Assembly (NCBI GenBank): GCA_010645155.1
Contig: JAAGOF010000257.1
Location: forward strand, 106,815-170,814
From: Tigriopus japonicus
Taxonomy: Eukaryota; Arthropoda; Copepoda; Harpacticoida; Harpacticidae
Length of the DNA: 64,000 nt
Reading direction: 5' to 3'
In this document: positions 35,807 through 47,835 of the stretch, one piece after another
How the letters are laid out: each line of letters opens with the position of its first letter
Position numbering within the stretch: the stretch's first letter is position 1
Position numbers and translations under genes: made by a program
The notes under the pieces: model-generated
Databases searched by the model: none
Told to the model about the DNA's origin: nothing
The model's input: the letters and a program-made list of their open reading frames with translations, nothing else

Positions 35807-36345
35807 TTAATATCACAACCTCCATTGTCTTTGAGCGGAACATCTAATTTTGACGCCCCATACGTCATTGAGCGGAATTTCATCCCGTTCAATGCCATGT
35901 TGCTCTCACCAACCCAAGAGTAGACTTTCTCCAAGTCCTCAACTAAACATCTTGAGTCCTGACCACTCTTTCCACAAACTAATTTTGTGTCCAGCATATG
36001 AAGAAATACTGGCTTTTGTTCTAATCTTCTGGAGAGGAGCAATAAAGAGCAAAAAACAGGAGCGGACCTAAAACTGAACCTTGTGGAACACCTGACTTGA
36101 CATCATACATGCCACTAAATGATCCTTCAACCTTTGCTGTTTGCTTCCTGTCACTCATGAAACTGCCAATCCAATTCAGGACCTTACCCTGGACCTCAAA
36201 CTCTTTGAGTTGATCGAGCAAAAGACCATGATCTACCTTATCAAATGCCTTGGCAAAGTCAAGATAGACTACATCAACTGACTCGTGACTTTCAAGCCCC
36301 TTAATGATCTGCTCAAAAATATTTGAGTTTAACTTGTCTGTTTTT
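35807..36345 (-). pseudogene. LINE reverse transcriptase, central part
   Basis: Minus-strand codons give VVYLDFAKAFDKVDHGLLL, LNWIGSFMSDRKQTAKVEG, SGVPQGSVLGPLLF and, after frame slips, KLVCGKSGQDSR and VYSWVGESNMALNG. These are motifs 3 to 6 of a non-LTR reverse transcriptase. The element is interrupted at its 3' side by the LTR-type insertion; the rest lies at 32495-33291. Frame slips near 36050 and loss of the YADD region confirm it is inactive. Confidence 0.85.
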
Positions 36346-39300
36346 AACCCAAAAAAGCAAAAAACACTCCAGGTAAATGAAAACTAAAATATTCAAGGCA
36401 AAAGTATGGAATTTAGAACTGTACAGTACCGTATAGTGGGACTGCAATAAAAGCACTTTTTCTTTTTAAGGACTGAGCCTAAGCTAAAGAGAGGACTGAC
36501 GTGAGCAACAACATTTTTGGCGAGGCAAGAGACAAATATCACTTCTAAGGTGCACACACTAGAAAAAAAACTCCTGTCTGCCAACAAAGCCAAGCAAATT
36601 CCTATTCTGTGACTTTGCTCAAAGTCTATTAAAAAGTTGCTCCTGTAAGTCCACAATAAGAAAACTAATCAAAATTAGTTCAGTGGGAAAAAGAACAAGT
36701 AACGAGTACTTTTTGGGTTTTTGAGCCGTTACAATTACAGCATTTTTAAATGTAATTGCATTACAGTTACTTTTTTAAAAAAAGGAACAAGTTACTGTAC
36801 TTTTGTACTTGTAATTTCGTTACAACTGCCCTGCTAGTTGATTGTGAGGCAAACCAGGCAAAACAGGGATGACATGAGCTGACCAGCAGCAAGTCATTTT
36901 TAAGCCAAAGTATGTAGGTAGCAGTCAAAAACACCTGAAGAACAAGACAAAAGAACAAAGGTGGGTTACAAACCTTTTTTCCTCAGAGGAAAGAAATATT
37001 GTTTCACTACAACTTACTTAATTGCCCTAGAAATCACTTTATTGGCCTACAAATGAACCATGTCTTTACAAATACATCTCAAACACACAATTACTTGTAC
37101 CTTTGAAGCCCCAATCTCATTGACGGGGAATGATCCAGTGAAGTGGTCATGGAAGGCTTTTATACTAAGGCACTGAGCAGCCAACACACCAACTGATGTA
37201 CTTGAGGTGAACAGAGCTTGCTCCTAAACCGGTATTAAGTAGGCAAAGCATGCTAGTTGGATAGTATAAATGTCCATAGTTGAACTGATTTTCAGGGTTG
37301 AAAAATTGTAACAGAAGTCCCAAACAGGATAAGTTGGTCAACAAAACACCATATGCACCCACAAATAAAGGGTGTTAATGGTCAAGATCCGACATCACTC
37401 GTTTCATTTTAATTGACGCCCCTCAGGCTGACGCCAATTATAATAAAACTCCCTCTGCCGGATTTTGGTCATTACTCCCTTTCTTTGCAGGTGCATAAAT
37501 ACTATTTTGGACCTGACCTCTTCAGTCTTGGAGGAAGTCTCATAAAAGGAGAGGGCGGTCAATAAATTCTCATACGCAATGGGATCGTATTTTTCGTGAT
37601 GGACTTTGCTCTTGGTGTTAACAACAACAACCATCATGAGTGACAAACTTTGAATTCACTGACAACAGATGCCGCGGCAGTCGTGCGTATCTATTCTTGA
37701 TCTTGTCGTTTCGCGATTTATATCTATGGTTGTACCATGAAAAACAACTTTGCTCAGATTGTAACAGAGTGGTCCGGGTCAACTTCAAAAGTGGATTACA
37801 AAACAATAAGGGGACTGGCCCAGTACATCTTATCTGTCAATATCTGTGTTTGCGCCATATATTCCACCGATATTAGGGCGCAGTGCTAGATGTTAAATTT
37901 CTTCACAGCGCTTTACACTTTTGATATGAGTGTCAGTTTAAAAAAACGTTGCGGAAATGTCATATCTTTTGCCATGGACTCAGATCCAAATTTAAGGGAA
38001 AGTCCACTTTTGGGTGTTCAAATTTAAAAACTGCCCCGTTTTTGTTCCTGTTTCCTCAGTCGCAAATACGAGGACACGAGCTTTCAAAATCTCGATTTTG
38101 CATGTCATTTTTTGCATTTCAGAGGGTGTCTTGCTTCTTGTTCCATTTTGTCGATCAAACTTGGCCCATGATCAAATGGGAAACTGTCCGTAACGGTGCA
38201 AAACTCATTAATGTCCTTTTGAGATCACGATTAGTCAGGATAACTATAAGAAATTGTAGCCTTGATGCCGTCATCTCGCCATCTTCTGCATTTGACTAGG
38301 ATTTGAACGTAGCAGATTTAAGTATCTTTGCCCCCAAATGCAATCTCAAGGTAGTTGTTGTTGTTGTTTTTGTTGACGACTATTTGAATTACAAGTCAAG
38401 GTCAAGGGAACGACTGGAACAACGGAACTTGGGCCACCTGACATAGCTGATCATTGGTGTCACGGGAACATTTTTAGATCGTGAGTGGTGTGGGTTGTCA
38501 AGCAAGTCAACAAATTGAACTAATGAGGGTGTTGCCCATTTGGTTTATCATTGTTAGAACTATCTCCTGAGGTGCTTTATCACTTGGGGAAGGTGAAAAG
38601 CAAACAAATTCAGAAGATCAGATTTGAAACATTTTTTTCGGTTTACCAACACTAAAAAGAATGTAGTTTTGAAGCCTTTGGTTTCAGTTGTGTCATTTTG
38701 GTCTAAAACTAATAGAATTATTTATTTGACAAAAAAAACAAGTAATTTTTTTGAAGTCATTTTACCCCAAGTCACTTATTCGGCCTATTTATATCATAAT
38801 TTACCGTTAAATTTTAATGGACTTAAATTCGAATTATTCTTGCAAAAAGTACACAGTGAATTTCTAGTCCGCTCTTAAGACACTATTCATAAACGTTTAA
38901 TTAACCAATACAGTGAAATAATTAACATTTCTTTTTCGATGCAACGCATCAAAAGAAATGAAAAGACGAAGCCCAACGTCACCTATTTATTAAATCCTGG
39001 CACGGGGTGGGCATACAGAAGATTTTGTTGGACAAGTTACAACTGTCGAATAGCAAAGGTTGGATGTGAAAACTTGATTTTTTCCATTGTGCCCAAACAA
39101 ACAAATACACTCTGTTTAGTGGACTGTACTACCGTTTGTGCAAGGTTGCTGTGGCTGTTTTGAAATATTGCGATTACTGAGTGTGAACTTGTTTGGGCAC
39201 AAGTGATTAATAAACCAAAGGTCAGCTGGGGCCTGAAAATCGCCTGACAATTCGTTGGCCGAGTCTGGCTGAGCATAGCCACTCTGGAACTCTGTGGATC

Positions 39301-39420
39301 CTGGATGTACATATGCTTACCAATAGAGCCACTATAGTAAAATGTTACGTTCATATTTTTTGGGGTGTCATAGTCCCTCTGCTTGAAACAAGGAGAAAAA
39401 GTGTTAGAACTTTGTAAAAA
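36346..39420. other. intergenic with one repeat end and weak ORFs
   Basis: A hAT-like end lies at 36690-36837. A minus-strand frame of 80 codons at 37404-37646 (contains KVHHEKYDPIAYENLLTA) reads as plausible protein but has no known domain or splice context. Nothing else is supported. Confidence 0.35.
36690..36837. mobile_element. probable hAT-like repeat end, GTAAC-rich
   Basis: On the minus strand it starts CTAGCAGGGCAGTTGTAACG and continues with repeated TTGTACTT/AAGTAC and GTAACGAG words, as at 25935-26700. Only one end is clear. Confidence 0.4.
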
Positions 39421-39470
39421 CATTAAACTTTTGTCCAATCCTGCCTCCCGGCGAAGGCTAATGGGCAACA
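39421..39470 (-). pseudogene. small LINE 3' fragment
   Basis: Minus-strand codons LLPISLRRE and AGLDK match the LINE at 32660-32760 (LLPISLRREYV, KAGLDKFL) with the middle deleted. The foldback at 39471-40686 is inserted beside it. Confidence 0.55.
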
Positions 39471-40686
39471 AATGGGAAAAAAATCCGAGAGTGCGTGACC
39501 GTTTTTTTTCAAGTAGCGAAGGGCCTACTTTACCGTTTTAAGAGACTTCTATTGTAGTAATGCTTCAGTAGAAATGCAATTACATGATGTTTTCGACAGT
39601 CTATTCCCAAAGTTAGGCGGAGTTCTCTAAGGGGAGATAATTATCTAAGTGTTGAAAGAGTCTTTGTACAGATTGGTTGACATATGGTTGAGGATGAGGC
39701 ATATAAAAAATGATTGCCCTTATATTTAGGGTGTCTTGGTGCATTCTGGCTGGATTACTGAACAGAAACAGACGGCAGCAGACAAGTCATCTTTCTGATG
39801 GAAGCACTTCATCTTTTCCCGCCTGTTGCTTTTGCCCCTGTTTGCCAGAGAGTTATCTAACAAGGCTGAGTACAGAAAGATGTATTACCATAAATCAAGA
39901 GTAGTGATGGACCAAAAGGTCTCATAACCGAAACCAAAAGTTTCGGCCGGAAGAGGGCTTAACCGAAACCGAAAGGAGCTAATTACAAAATTGTTCAAAT
40001 AAAAATCTGCCTTAAAAAACATAATGCTCATGTGTTTGATGTTTGGTAGTTGCAAATTTTGAAAAGTCGGAAAACTTAAATTTCAGAGGTTTTTGGACCA
40101 ATTTTTTTCGATTTTGTTGTCAAACTCCATTTTATATAGTATTTGTCTGCTTTCGGTTTTGGTAGGCATAACCGAAACCAAACCCAAATTTCGGCCGTAA
40201 TTTCGGCTGAAAGCGCTTTCGGTCCATCACTAATCAAGAGTCGAGATCAGTGAGAAGGTTGAGGCAAGCCCTCTTTGTGAGGGGATCAAGGAACTGGCAA
40301 CTTCAAAATCAAAGAGCAAACAAGAGCGGCCAGGGTCAAACACAGTCAAAGGGCTTGCTGATCTTTGATAACTTCTACCTAATCTGCCCTCAACACCTAA
40401 CTTGCAGTAGCAGCAGGAAATTTTGTCCCACCTCAAATCAGGATCATTTTTAATATGCCTCATCCTCAACAATATGTCAACCAATATGTTCAAAGACTCT
40501 TTCATCACGTAGATAAATATCTCCCCTAAAAGAACTCCACCTAACTTTGGGAATAGACTGTCGAAAACATCATGTAATTGCATTTCTAATGAAGCATTAC
40601 TACAATAGAAGTCTCCTAAAACGGTAAAGTAGGGCCTTCGCTACTTGAAAAAAAGCGGTCACGCACTCTCGGATTTTTGTCCCATT
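39471..40686. repeat. foldback element, arms about 240 bp
   Basis: Left arm 39471-39711 starts AATGGGAAAAAAATCCGAGA; right arm 40446-40686 ends TCGGATTTTTGTCCCATT. The arms remain complementary through GTAGCGAAGGGCCTAC, ATTACATGATGTTTTCGACA and CATATTGTTGAGGATGAGG-like sequence. The centre holds a hAT MITE (39902-40232). No coding capacity. Confidence 0.8.
39902..40232. mobile_element. hAT-type MITE with 8-bp target-site duplication
   Basis: Ends TAGTGATGGACCAAAAGG and CTTTCGGTCCATCACTA are inverted repeats, with internal CCGAAACC/GGTTTCGG words near both ends. The exact duplication ATCAAGAG flanks it (39894-39901 and 40233-40240). It is 331 bp, non-coding, and inserted inside the foldback element. 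Confidence 0.85.
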
Positions 40687-42071
40687 GAACAAACAGAGTT
40701 TTTCGAAAGCCAAGAAACCTTTGATCTTGACGTTTCATATTCAACTCAACCAGTTCAAGAAATTAAAGAGCCATTTCATGACACGTTTTCACGGTAGTTC
40801 GAGACGAACTTTTACGTCACAGATGTACAATATCGAAACCTCTTGCGAAGACAAGGAAATGAAAACATTGTATCGGTGACTTCGAACTTCGATATGAAAC
40901 GTGTCGTGTAACCGCATCTATAGCGACGCAACACGTTCACAGTTGATTCATGTAATATTTTTAGATGAAATTTTAGATTTAACATGCAAAACAATGACCC
41001 CCGGGCTTGGTTGCTGTTATGAATAAACAAACAAGGATCAACATTTTGAGCAACAAATTTTTGGGTGTTGCAGTAACAATCTGGCCTGCCAAGGAAAAAT
41101 GACGATTTTCTTTGGTTGGAAAGAACCAAGAAAGGCCTCAAGAAATCTTTTTAGGTCCGTTTATAAAGTGTAAGATGGCCTTCATTTGCAGGTAACACAG
41201 CAGTTTTGAAAGTTAAAACACATGAAAAAAATAAGAGGAAATTCCAAAAACTTTAAGCGAATTATATTTCTCTGGAGTTATTAACGACGTTTTTAAACAT
41301 AGGCGATTGTAGCACCTCCAGGCGATAAAAGTTATCTTTGAAACAGAAAATAAAATTTCACTGGTCAATCAAATAACCTGAGTGTGAACTCCAATCGTAA
41401 TAAACCTGTTTGTTTTGGCATAATGACTCTTTGATGATTTAGACTGATTTTTTTAGGATATTGACCGCTAAGTTTCCAGCATTGTTTTTGCCAAAAGGTT
41501 TATTTATTTGAGCTTTCCAATATTGTAGAAATTGTCATTCCTCTGCTCACGTTTCATTCTTAGGCAACAGTTTTGTGTCAGATTATACTAAAATACCAAT
41601 CTAATATTACAAATTTTGGATTAGGGATTGCACAGCTTGTAATATGTATCATATATATATAAAATGTTGATGCACAAAACTTGAGTATGAACGAGGACCA
41701 ATACCCACTCAGCATATATTCATGTATATGTATGTTTCCGTAGACAATGTCAATTACACACTCGAGCACCTCCTATTCAACAAGATTAAGCGAGTACTTT
41801 GAACACCGAACGAACGAACGAAAAGAAGATCAAATTTTTCCTCGAGAGACAGATTTGAGTGCTCTCAAACTTGGGCGTGTACACGAGCGACTCCTTGACA
41901 CACATTCTGACCTCGGCCAAGAATGGGAGCTGCAATTGAGCACGAAGGCGATGCTAATCCTTGTCCTGACTTTCCTAAAAGACATTCGGAAAGACTTGCT
42001 CTTCAATCTCGGAGAGCTCATGTCCGAAGCATTGTTAGTGTTCCACTTCAAAGTCTGAGATCCTCGGAATC
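40687..42071. other. upstream region of the SMYD4-like gene
   Basis: No gene is supported. An open frame ending at 42058 directly before the SMYD4-like start codon is probably 5' UTR. No clear core promoter is seen; a short TATATATATA tract lies near 41652. Confidence 0.4.
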
Positions 42072-45000
42072 ATGGGTGAAGTTGATTGTAAAATGACTGG
42101 CAATGCCATTGAAGTGCCATCCGATTCCAATGCTGCCAAGATCAAACGTCGGAAGAGTGTCAAGAAGAAAGTGGTCAAAAAACCATCCGTCATATCCCCT
42201 CTGAAGAAGCTCCTGAGGGAAAGTGAGACTTGGACCACCTCTGAACTGGATCTCTTCTCCAACCTACCCACGTCCCAGGAACGGGTCGAATTTGTGTACC
42301 ACATCTTACCCCATGATGCCACAAGTCTGGATCGCCTTTGGCCGATTCAGATTGTGCAAAAAGATTCCATGATCCGTCGACAACTGAGCGATCGCGGCAA
42401 AGAGTGCTTCTTGAACGGAGAGTGGTCCAAAGTGTTGGATTTCTACAATGAGGCGGCACTTTTCAGCACTTGCAAGGGGTTAGGTCACACTATGGCGCGG
42501 AGAGCGGCATATCTGCTGCAAACGGGAGATATCGATCTTGCTTTGAGGTAAGTGCCGATCAGATTGAGTAATGGACGGTGGAATCGTTCCCATTGAGAAT
42601 CTGGAACTCAGGAAATCGGGAACGGACGGATAGATTGCTTTCCTTAAGGATTAGATTTGACGTTCCCCAGGGTCAATGACGGCTTGACCAAGAATAACTA
42701 CTCCATTATTGAAAGAATGGCTGAGAGATGCACTTCTACGCATGTCATTTTAGAGAAATGAAAACTGTCGGTTGGCACATCATAACTTGGAACATAATGC
42801 TTTCTTTCACTTACGGTTTGCTTCAGTAAACATTTTTTCCTCTCTTGTTTTAAGTAGAGCCAATATATTTAGATGAGCACGATACGCCCGTAACATTTAT
42901 TGGAACCATTTAAAACTGAGTGTCTTCACAGAATTGAGAAGCAACCAAAAGAATACCAAAAAGTAACAGACGCATTTGCAGTATTAAAAAATATTTTTTC
43001 AAAATTGCCTTCCTTGCACATTTTTTCCGGATCTGTTCATCCTTTCATAAGTTCAGCTAATCTTTTGTTTCATAATGTGTCAAATGTTAGATTTTGATTA
43101 ACCAAATATTAAAGTTTCTCGGAAATTGAGTAAATCTTGATTATAACACAGTTTTACATGTGTTCTGTTAGCATTGGCATACCCTTCAATAAAAAATGAC
43201 GCTCGGTTTAGTTTGGTATTTAGGTGATGTTGAATAATTGTCATACCTTAAAAACTTAACTGATTTGACTTTTAGAGATATCAAAATGGCCTTTGACCTC
43301 GGCTGTCTTGAACGGGAGCTAATGGATTTCCTCCTGGCTCATCATACGACCGACTCGGATATTAGAGCTGCCAACAATGACGCCAGTGTTGAGAGATCCA
43401 TAGAGGCCATGTATAATCCAGACATTGCCAATGAGGGTAAAAAGTATTTCAGCAACAAACTCCGAGCAGACCTCGAACTCATTCGGACCCAACAAAAAGG
43501 TCGACCCACAGAGGAGGATGTCAAGAATGTCATGATTACCCTTCGTGCTGAGGCCGAAAAGCAACAAGCCGACAAAAAAGACAGGTAATTTGTTGACGTG
43601 GGCATTGAAAGACAAAAAAGCTATTTTAGATGGTCATTAAATCAATTATTTCCTTCATTATCAGTTGAATGAAATTTTCTTTGAATTTTTTGCATTAACA
43701 AATATGTATATCTTTAAGTGTAGGTCCGAAAATTATGGATCCCTAAAAAGGTGAAACATTCGGAAAAGCTTTTTTCCCAGAATACTCACGGAAAGTAAAA
43801 GGAGATGTTGAAATTAAAGTTTCCTCTTCATCACTGAATTCGCCTAATTTCATTGGTTGTCACGAATTCAATGTCATTTTTTGGCCTAAAAACAGAAAAA
43901 AAGGCTTGCTTAAAGGCCGACACTTATTTTCAAATTACATTCTAGTGTAAGATGTCCGTTTCCCAAGATTAGACCACCGCAAATTGATAGAACCAACGCA
44001 CGCTATCCGTCCTTTTCTGAGGCCGTTGATGTGGTAGTGGACATGGATAAAGGCCGCAAGGTCGTGGCTCAACAGGAAATAGAGATTGGGGAAATCATCA
44101 TGACAGAAACGCCCAACACTCTGTTCTTCTGTCCCGAAATGGAAAAGGTGAAGACCCACGTACTTGTACTTCTGGTGAGCTCATATTGGTTTTTCTTATT
44201 CTAGCTTCCTCTGCTCAAATCACATTGTCTACATTGCATGAGCTACACTATGGCTCCCATACCATGCAATGAATGTTGTGTGGTCACGTTTTGTTCTTTG
44301 GAATGCCAAGAAGCAGCCACATACCACGTGTTTGAGTGCCGAATGAAGCTCTATGAAATGCTTCACTTTATGGGCGATGAATATGCTAGTGTGTTTATGG
44401 CCATACGGACTATTACTCAAAAGCCAGCTTCATACTTTTGGAAGAGGCGTGATAAAATCCTAGAGATCCTGGCCATGGACTACCCGGAAATGAGAGGTAG
44501 GGAAAACTGGAAAGAAACACTAAAATGAAAGAGGTTGAGTGGTTCTTGTTGATATTGTTCCAAGATGTGTAAATGTAAATGTCTTTATAGATGAATCGGA
44601 AATTTGGAGTTCCGATGCCATAGAACCCTTGCTAAGATTAATGAGCCATCAAGACGAAATTGAACCCGAGGTTTTAATGAAGAATGCAGTGATTGCTGTA
44701 TTTTTCTTGAGAGCGTTGCAAGCTGTGAACTACTTTGAGGATGTCATGCCTCGAAAGAGCAAGACTGACAAGAGATTGAAGTAAGTTCCATTTTGACCCA
44801 AGACTGACTTGAACTTATTCATGATTGTTCTAGGGAACCTGAAGCGCTCATTTTGTATATATTAAATCATTTGATAAACACACAAAGCCACAATGCAACT
44901 CCTTTCATGCGCTTGGTTGAGTGTGCCGATGCCAGTAATGTGTGCATCAAACAAGATGTTGGAAGAAGATATTTTCGTTGGGAATACCTTGGATCATCCA

Positions 45001-47756
45001 TATCATCTTCTCTTGCTTTGATCAACCATTCATGTGATCCTAACTGCATCCAATTCCATGTGGGTCGGTACGCCGTGTTGGTTCCAATACGAAAAATTTC
45101 AGCTGTGAGTTCTCTTCTTTGAGATCGTCTAGATTCTAGAATAAGGTCTTCTTGAAGTGTATTAACGATTTTTTTTCTACAGGTTCAGGAGATCACAATT
45201 GCTTATGACAAGATCCATCACGAGGATCAACCTTTGCTTCACCGTCAGCTCCACTGTCTTCGAAAGTTTTATTTTTCTTGCGAATGCCCGGCTTGTCACA
45301 ATGATTGGGCTTCATATGAGGAAATGCCAGACACTCTGTATTTAGTGCCCAATTTTGAAACAGAAAAACATTTTGTGGTGAGGACAGGCGACAAAAGAGA
45401 TCTGGTGAGAGATATCGAGCGACTCAAGTTAAAGGCTGAAAAAGAGTTCCGTGAAGGAGAGGTCGACAAATCCATCGCGAGCATGAATGAGCTCTCGGAA
45501 TACTTGGAGAATGACATCGCCAAACCTCATCAATATCACATCCAAGCCAACCATGTGGCTATGCTTTGCGTCATGACGAAATTCCTCAAGGATGTCGCCA
45601 AGATAGTTGAGAGAACCAACTTTAACAAACAATTCCCACCCACGTATGTTAACGGAGAATTTGTGTACACCGAGAAACCCACCACTGTTGAGGAAAGCCG
45701 ATATTGGGAGCATGGCTTTGTTACTCCCAAAGCGAAGAAGAAGAAAACCATCAAGAAACAAAAGACTACAGATAGTGACGAAGGTATTCAGACTATACCA
45801 GATGAGGTTGTGAAAATTGAGCAAGTTAACGGAGTGGCAACAAACGGCTTAAATGCTGAAAATGTCAACTACAATGGAATACATTTACAAGAAAATGAGA
45901 TACATCATGATAAGGAGATGGCATCAAAAGCCACTATTGCAATCGATGAACTTGACGGTACGAAAGAAGGTCCCATGGAACAGTTTAAGGAGGGACAAGT
46001 TAAAGAAATCTCAGCAGTTGAGGAAAATGCTTCTGGCAATCATCACTATGAAGTGTTGCAATTTAAGACAATAGCGATAGAGCCTTCAATGCAATCACAA
46101 GATCAAGGTGATCAATATCTAGAAAAAAATTCAAGCAATGAAGTTGTGGATTTGAAGAGGATGCAAATCCAACATGAAACACAAGAGTTGAATGGGAACC
46201 TATCAAATAATTCAGAGGATATTAACATTACAAGGATTACTGATTTTATTGGCAAAGAATTCCAGCGAATGGATCTCTCAGAGGAGAGCGAAACTGAGAC
46301 TAAGTTGCCATTACAAATTGGTCAAGAAAAGTCTTCAAAGCCTGAGCTTCAAATTGAAACTGAGAATCGTCCAACAAAAGAAAACTATCAAAAGCCAGAA
46401 AGTGTTGAGCTTTCGTCAAACAATTCAATGGAAGGAATTGAGAAGACCGCCCCGGAGAATGTTGCCATAACTCAAATCCCATCCAAAGCCATTCTCACCA
46501 AGTATGAAAATGAGCATTTGCAATCAAACCAGATCAATCCAAATGGAAATGAAGAAGAGTTTAAGCTACCTCAAACAAATTCCACTGAGATCAAGTGTGA
46601 GAGAGAAACAATCCAGGAAGGTTCAATGGAAAAAGTGGTCAAGAAAAAGAATGGTCAAATGATGTCCGAGTCAAACAGCATCTTGAGTGACACAATCCAA
46701 GTGACAGCAGAGGAAAATGTGGCTCAACAACCGAACATGAATCTGAAGGAAGATAAAAATATACAGGAGAACCATCAGGTGACCTCCCTGAAAAATATAA
46801 ATGAGCAACCATCAGCTGATACCACTTCCCTCATTGAAAAAAGAAACCAGTCTGTACCCAAATCTAAAGAAATTGTAAATCCAACTAAGGATTCAACCGA
46901 ACAACAAGTGTCAAACACTGCTCTTAAGAAGAACGCATCCTCAAACGACCAACTCGAAACCAAGGATAATATACAGCAAAATGAAAAACAACGTCCAAAA
47001 TCTACTCCAAAAATCGAGCAAGCTCCTTCTTCAATCCAGAAGTTCAATGAACAAGCATCGCCACCACTCAATTTAATCAAGGATAAGAACGAACAAGTGA
47101 CAATCAAGGCCAATTCAAGCTTGATGGAGGATCAATGCCAGGTTTCAAGTACCACCTCAATCAAGGATGATGAGAGGCAATTGTTTGTTTTGAAGGACAT
47201 TTCTAACAAGAACGAAAGTCAACAATCGGTCTCCAAGGCTGATGTGATTAACGTTCAAAATGCACAAGATCATAAACTGCAATTTGCACCTGAAACCAAT
47301 CCTATCAAGTCAAAGAAGGCTGCAGATTTGCCTTTGGTGCATTTGAAGGAGGACAATGTAGACAAATCAATAAGCCCGAACAAGGTTACCAAGGTCACTC
47401 TCACTACATCTGATGTTGAGCAACCAATGGTCAAGGCCAAAAAGGCTTTGGAACCAACCGAAACCAAAGAGGAAAATCTACCATATCCAAGATCAAAAGA
47501 ACCAACCCTGCTCAATAAGGACCCAAATCTAAAGCCCAAGAACATACCTCCTCCACCAAAAACGGAAAGGATCCCACCCCCACCAAAACTAGAGAAGATC
47601 AAGCCTCCCCCTGTAGATGAAGATCTCTTGAGGTTATGCATGTTGCAAATCCAGCAACAAGTGAAGGAAAAACCGGACCAAAAAGTCACTGAAGTTGATC
47701 AAGAAGCAAATGAGACAAGAAATGATCATAAACACCGACAAAGTCGATGGCTGTAA
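42072..47756 (+). CDS. SMYD4: SMYD4-type SET and MYND lysine methyltransferase with long low-complexity tail
   Basis: Seven exons: 42072-42547, 43276-43584, 43946-44147, 44205-44496, 44591-44780, 44834-45104 and 45183-47756; all borders GT..AG with matching phases, giving 1437 residues. Residues near 115-155 (KECFLNGEWSKVLDFYNEAA) resemble a TPR. The SET domain starts in exon 3 (GRKVVAQQEIEIGEIIM) and is split by a MYND zinc finger in exon 4 (CLHC, CNEC, FCSLEC, HVFEC). It resumes with LINHSCDPNC near residue 553 and VQEITIAYD, then the post-SET cysteines FSCECPAC. This split SET with TPR is the SMYD4 pattern; such enzymes transfer methyl from S-adenosylmethionine to lysine. From about residue 750 a Lys/Glu/Asn/Gln-rich tail of nearly 690 residues follows, ending in IPPPPKTERIPPPPK and a short helix. 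Typical SMYD4 proteins are near 800 residues and lack this tail. The 57-bp intron 3 is very short. Confidence 0.92.
42548..43275 (+). other. intron 1 of the SMYD4-like gene
   Basis: A 728-bp intron between TTTGAG|GTAAGT and TGACTTTTAG|AGATATC. Nothing else recognisable. Confidence 0.75.
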
Positions 47757-47771
47757 AGCAGGAATGTGTTT

Positions 47772-47777
47772 TTTATT
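47772..47777 (-). terminator. polyadenylation signal of the serpin gene
   Basis: AATAAA on the minus strand, 59 bp past the serpin stop and only about 16 bp beyond the stop codon of the convergent SMYD4-like gene. It implies overlapping 3' ends. Confidence 0.6.
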
Positions 47778-47835
47778 GCTCAAGAAGAAACTGACAATTC
47801 CATGAATGAATAGATAAGATAACTTTGTACATGAT

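Noticed and set aside
41747..42058. 103-codon plus-strand frame directly before the SMYD4-like start
   Set aside because: Open in both strands, no domain, and ends 13 bases before the ATG of the larger gene. Best read as 5' UTR.
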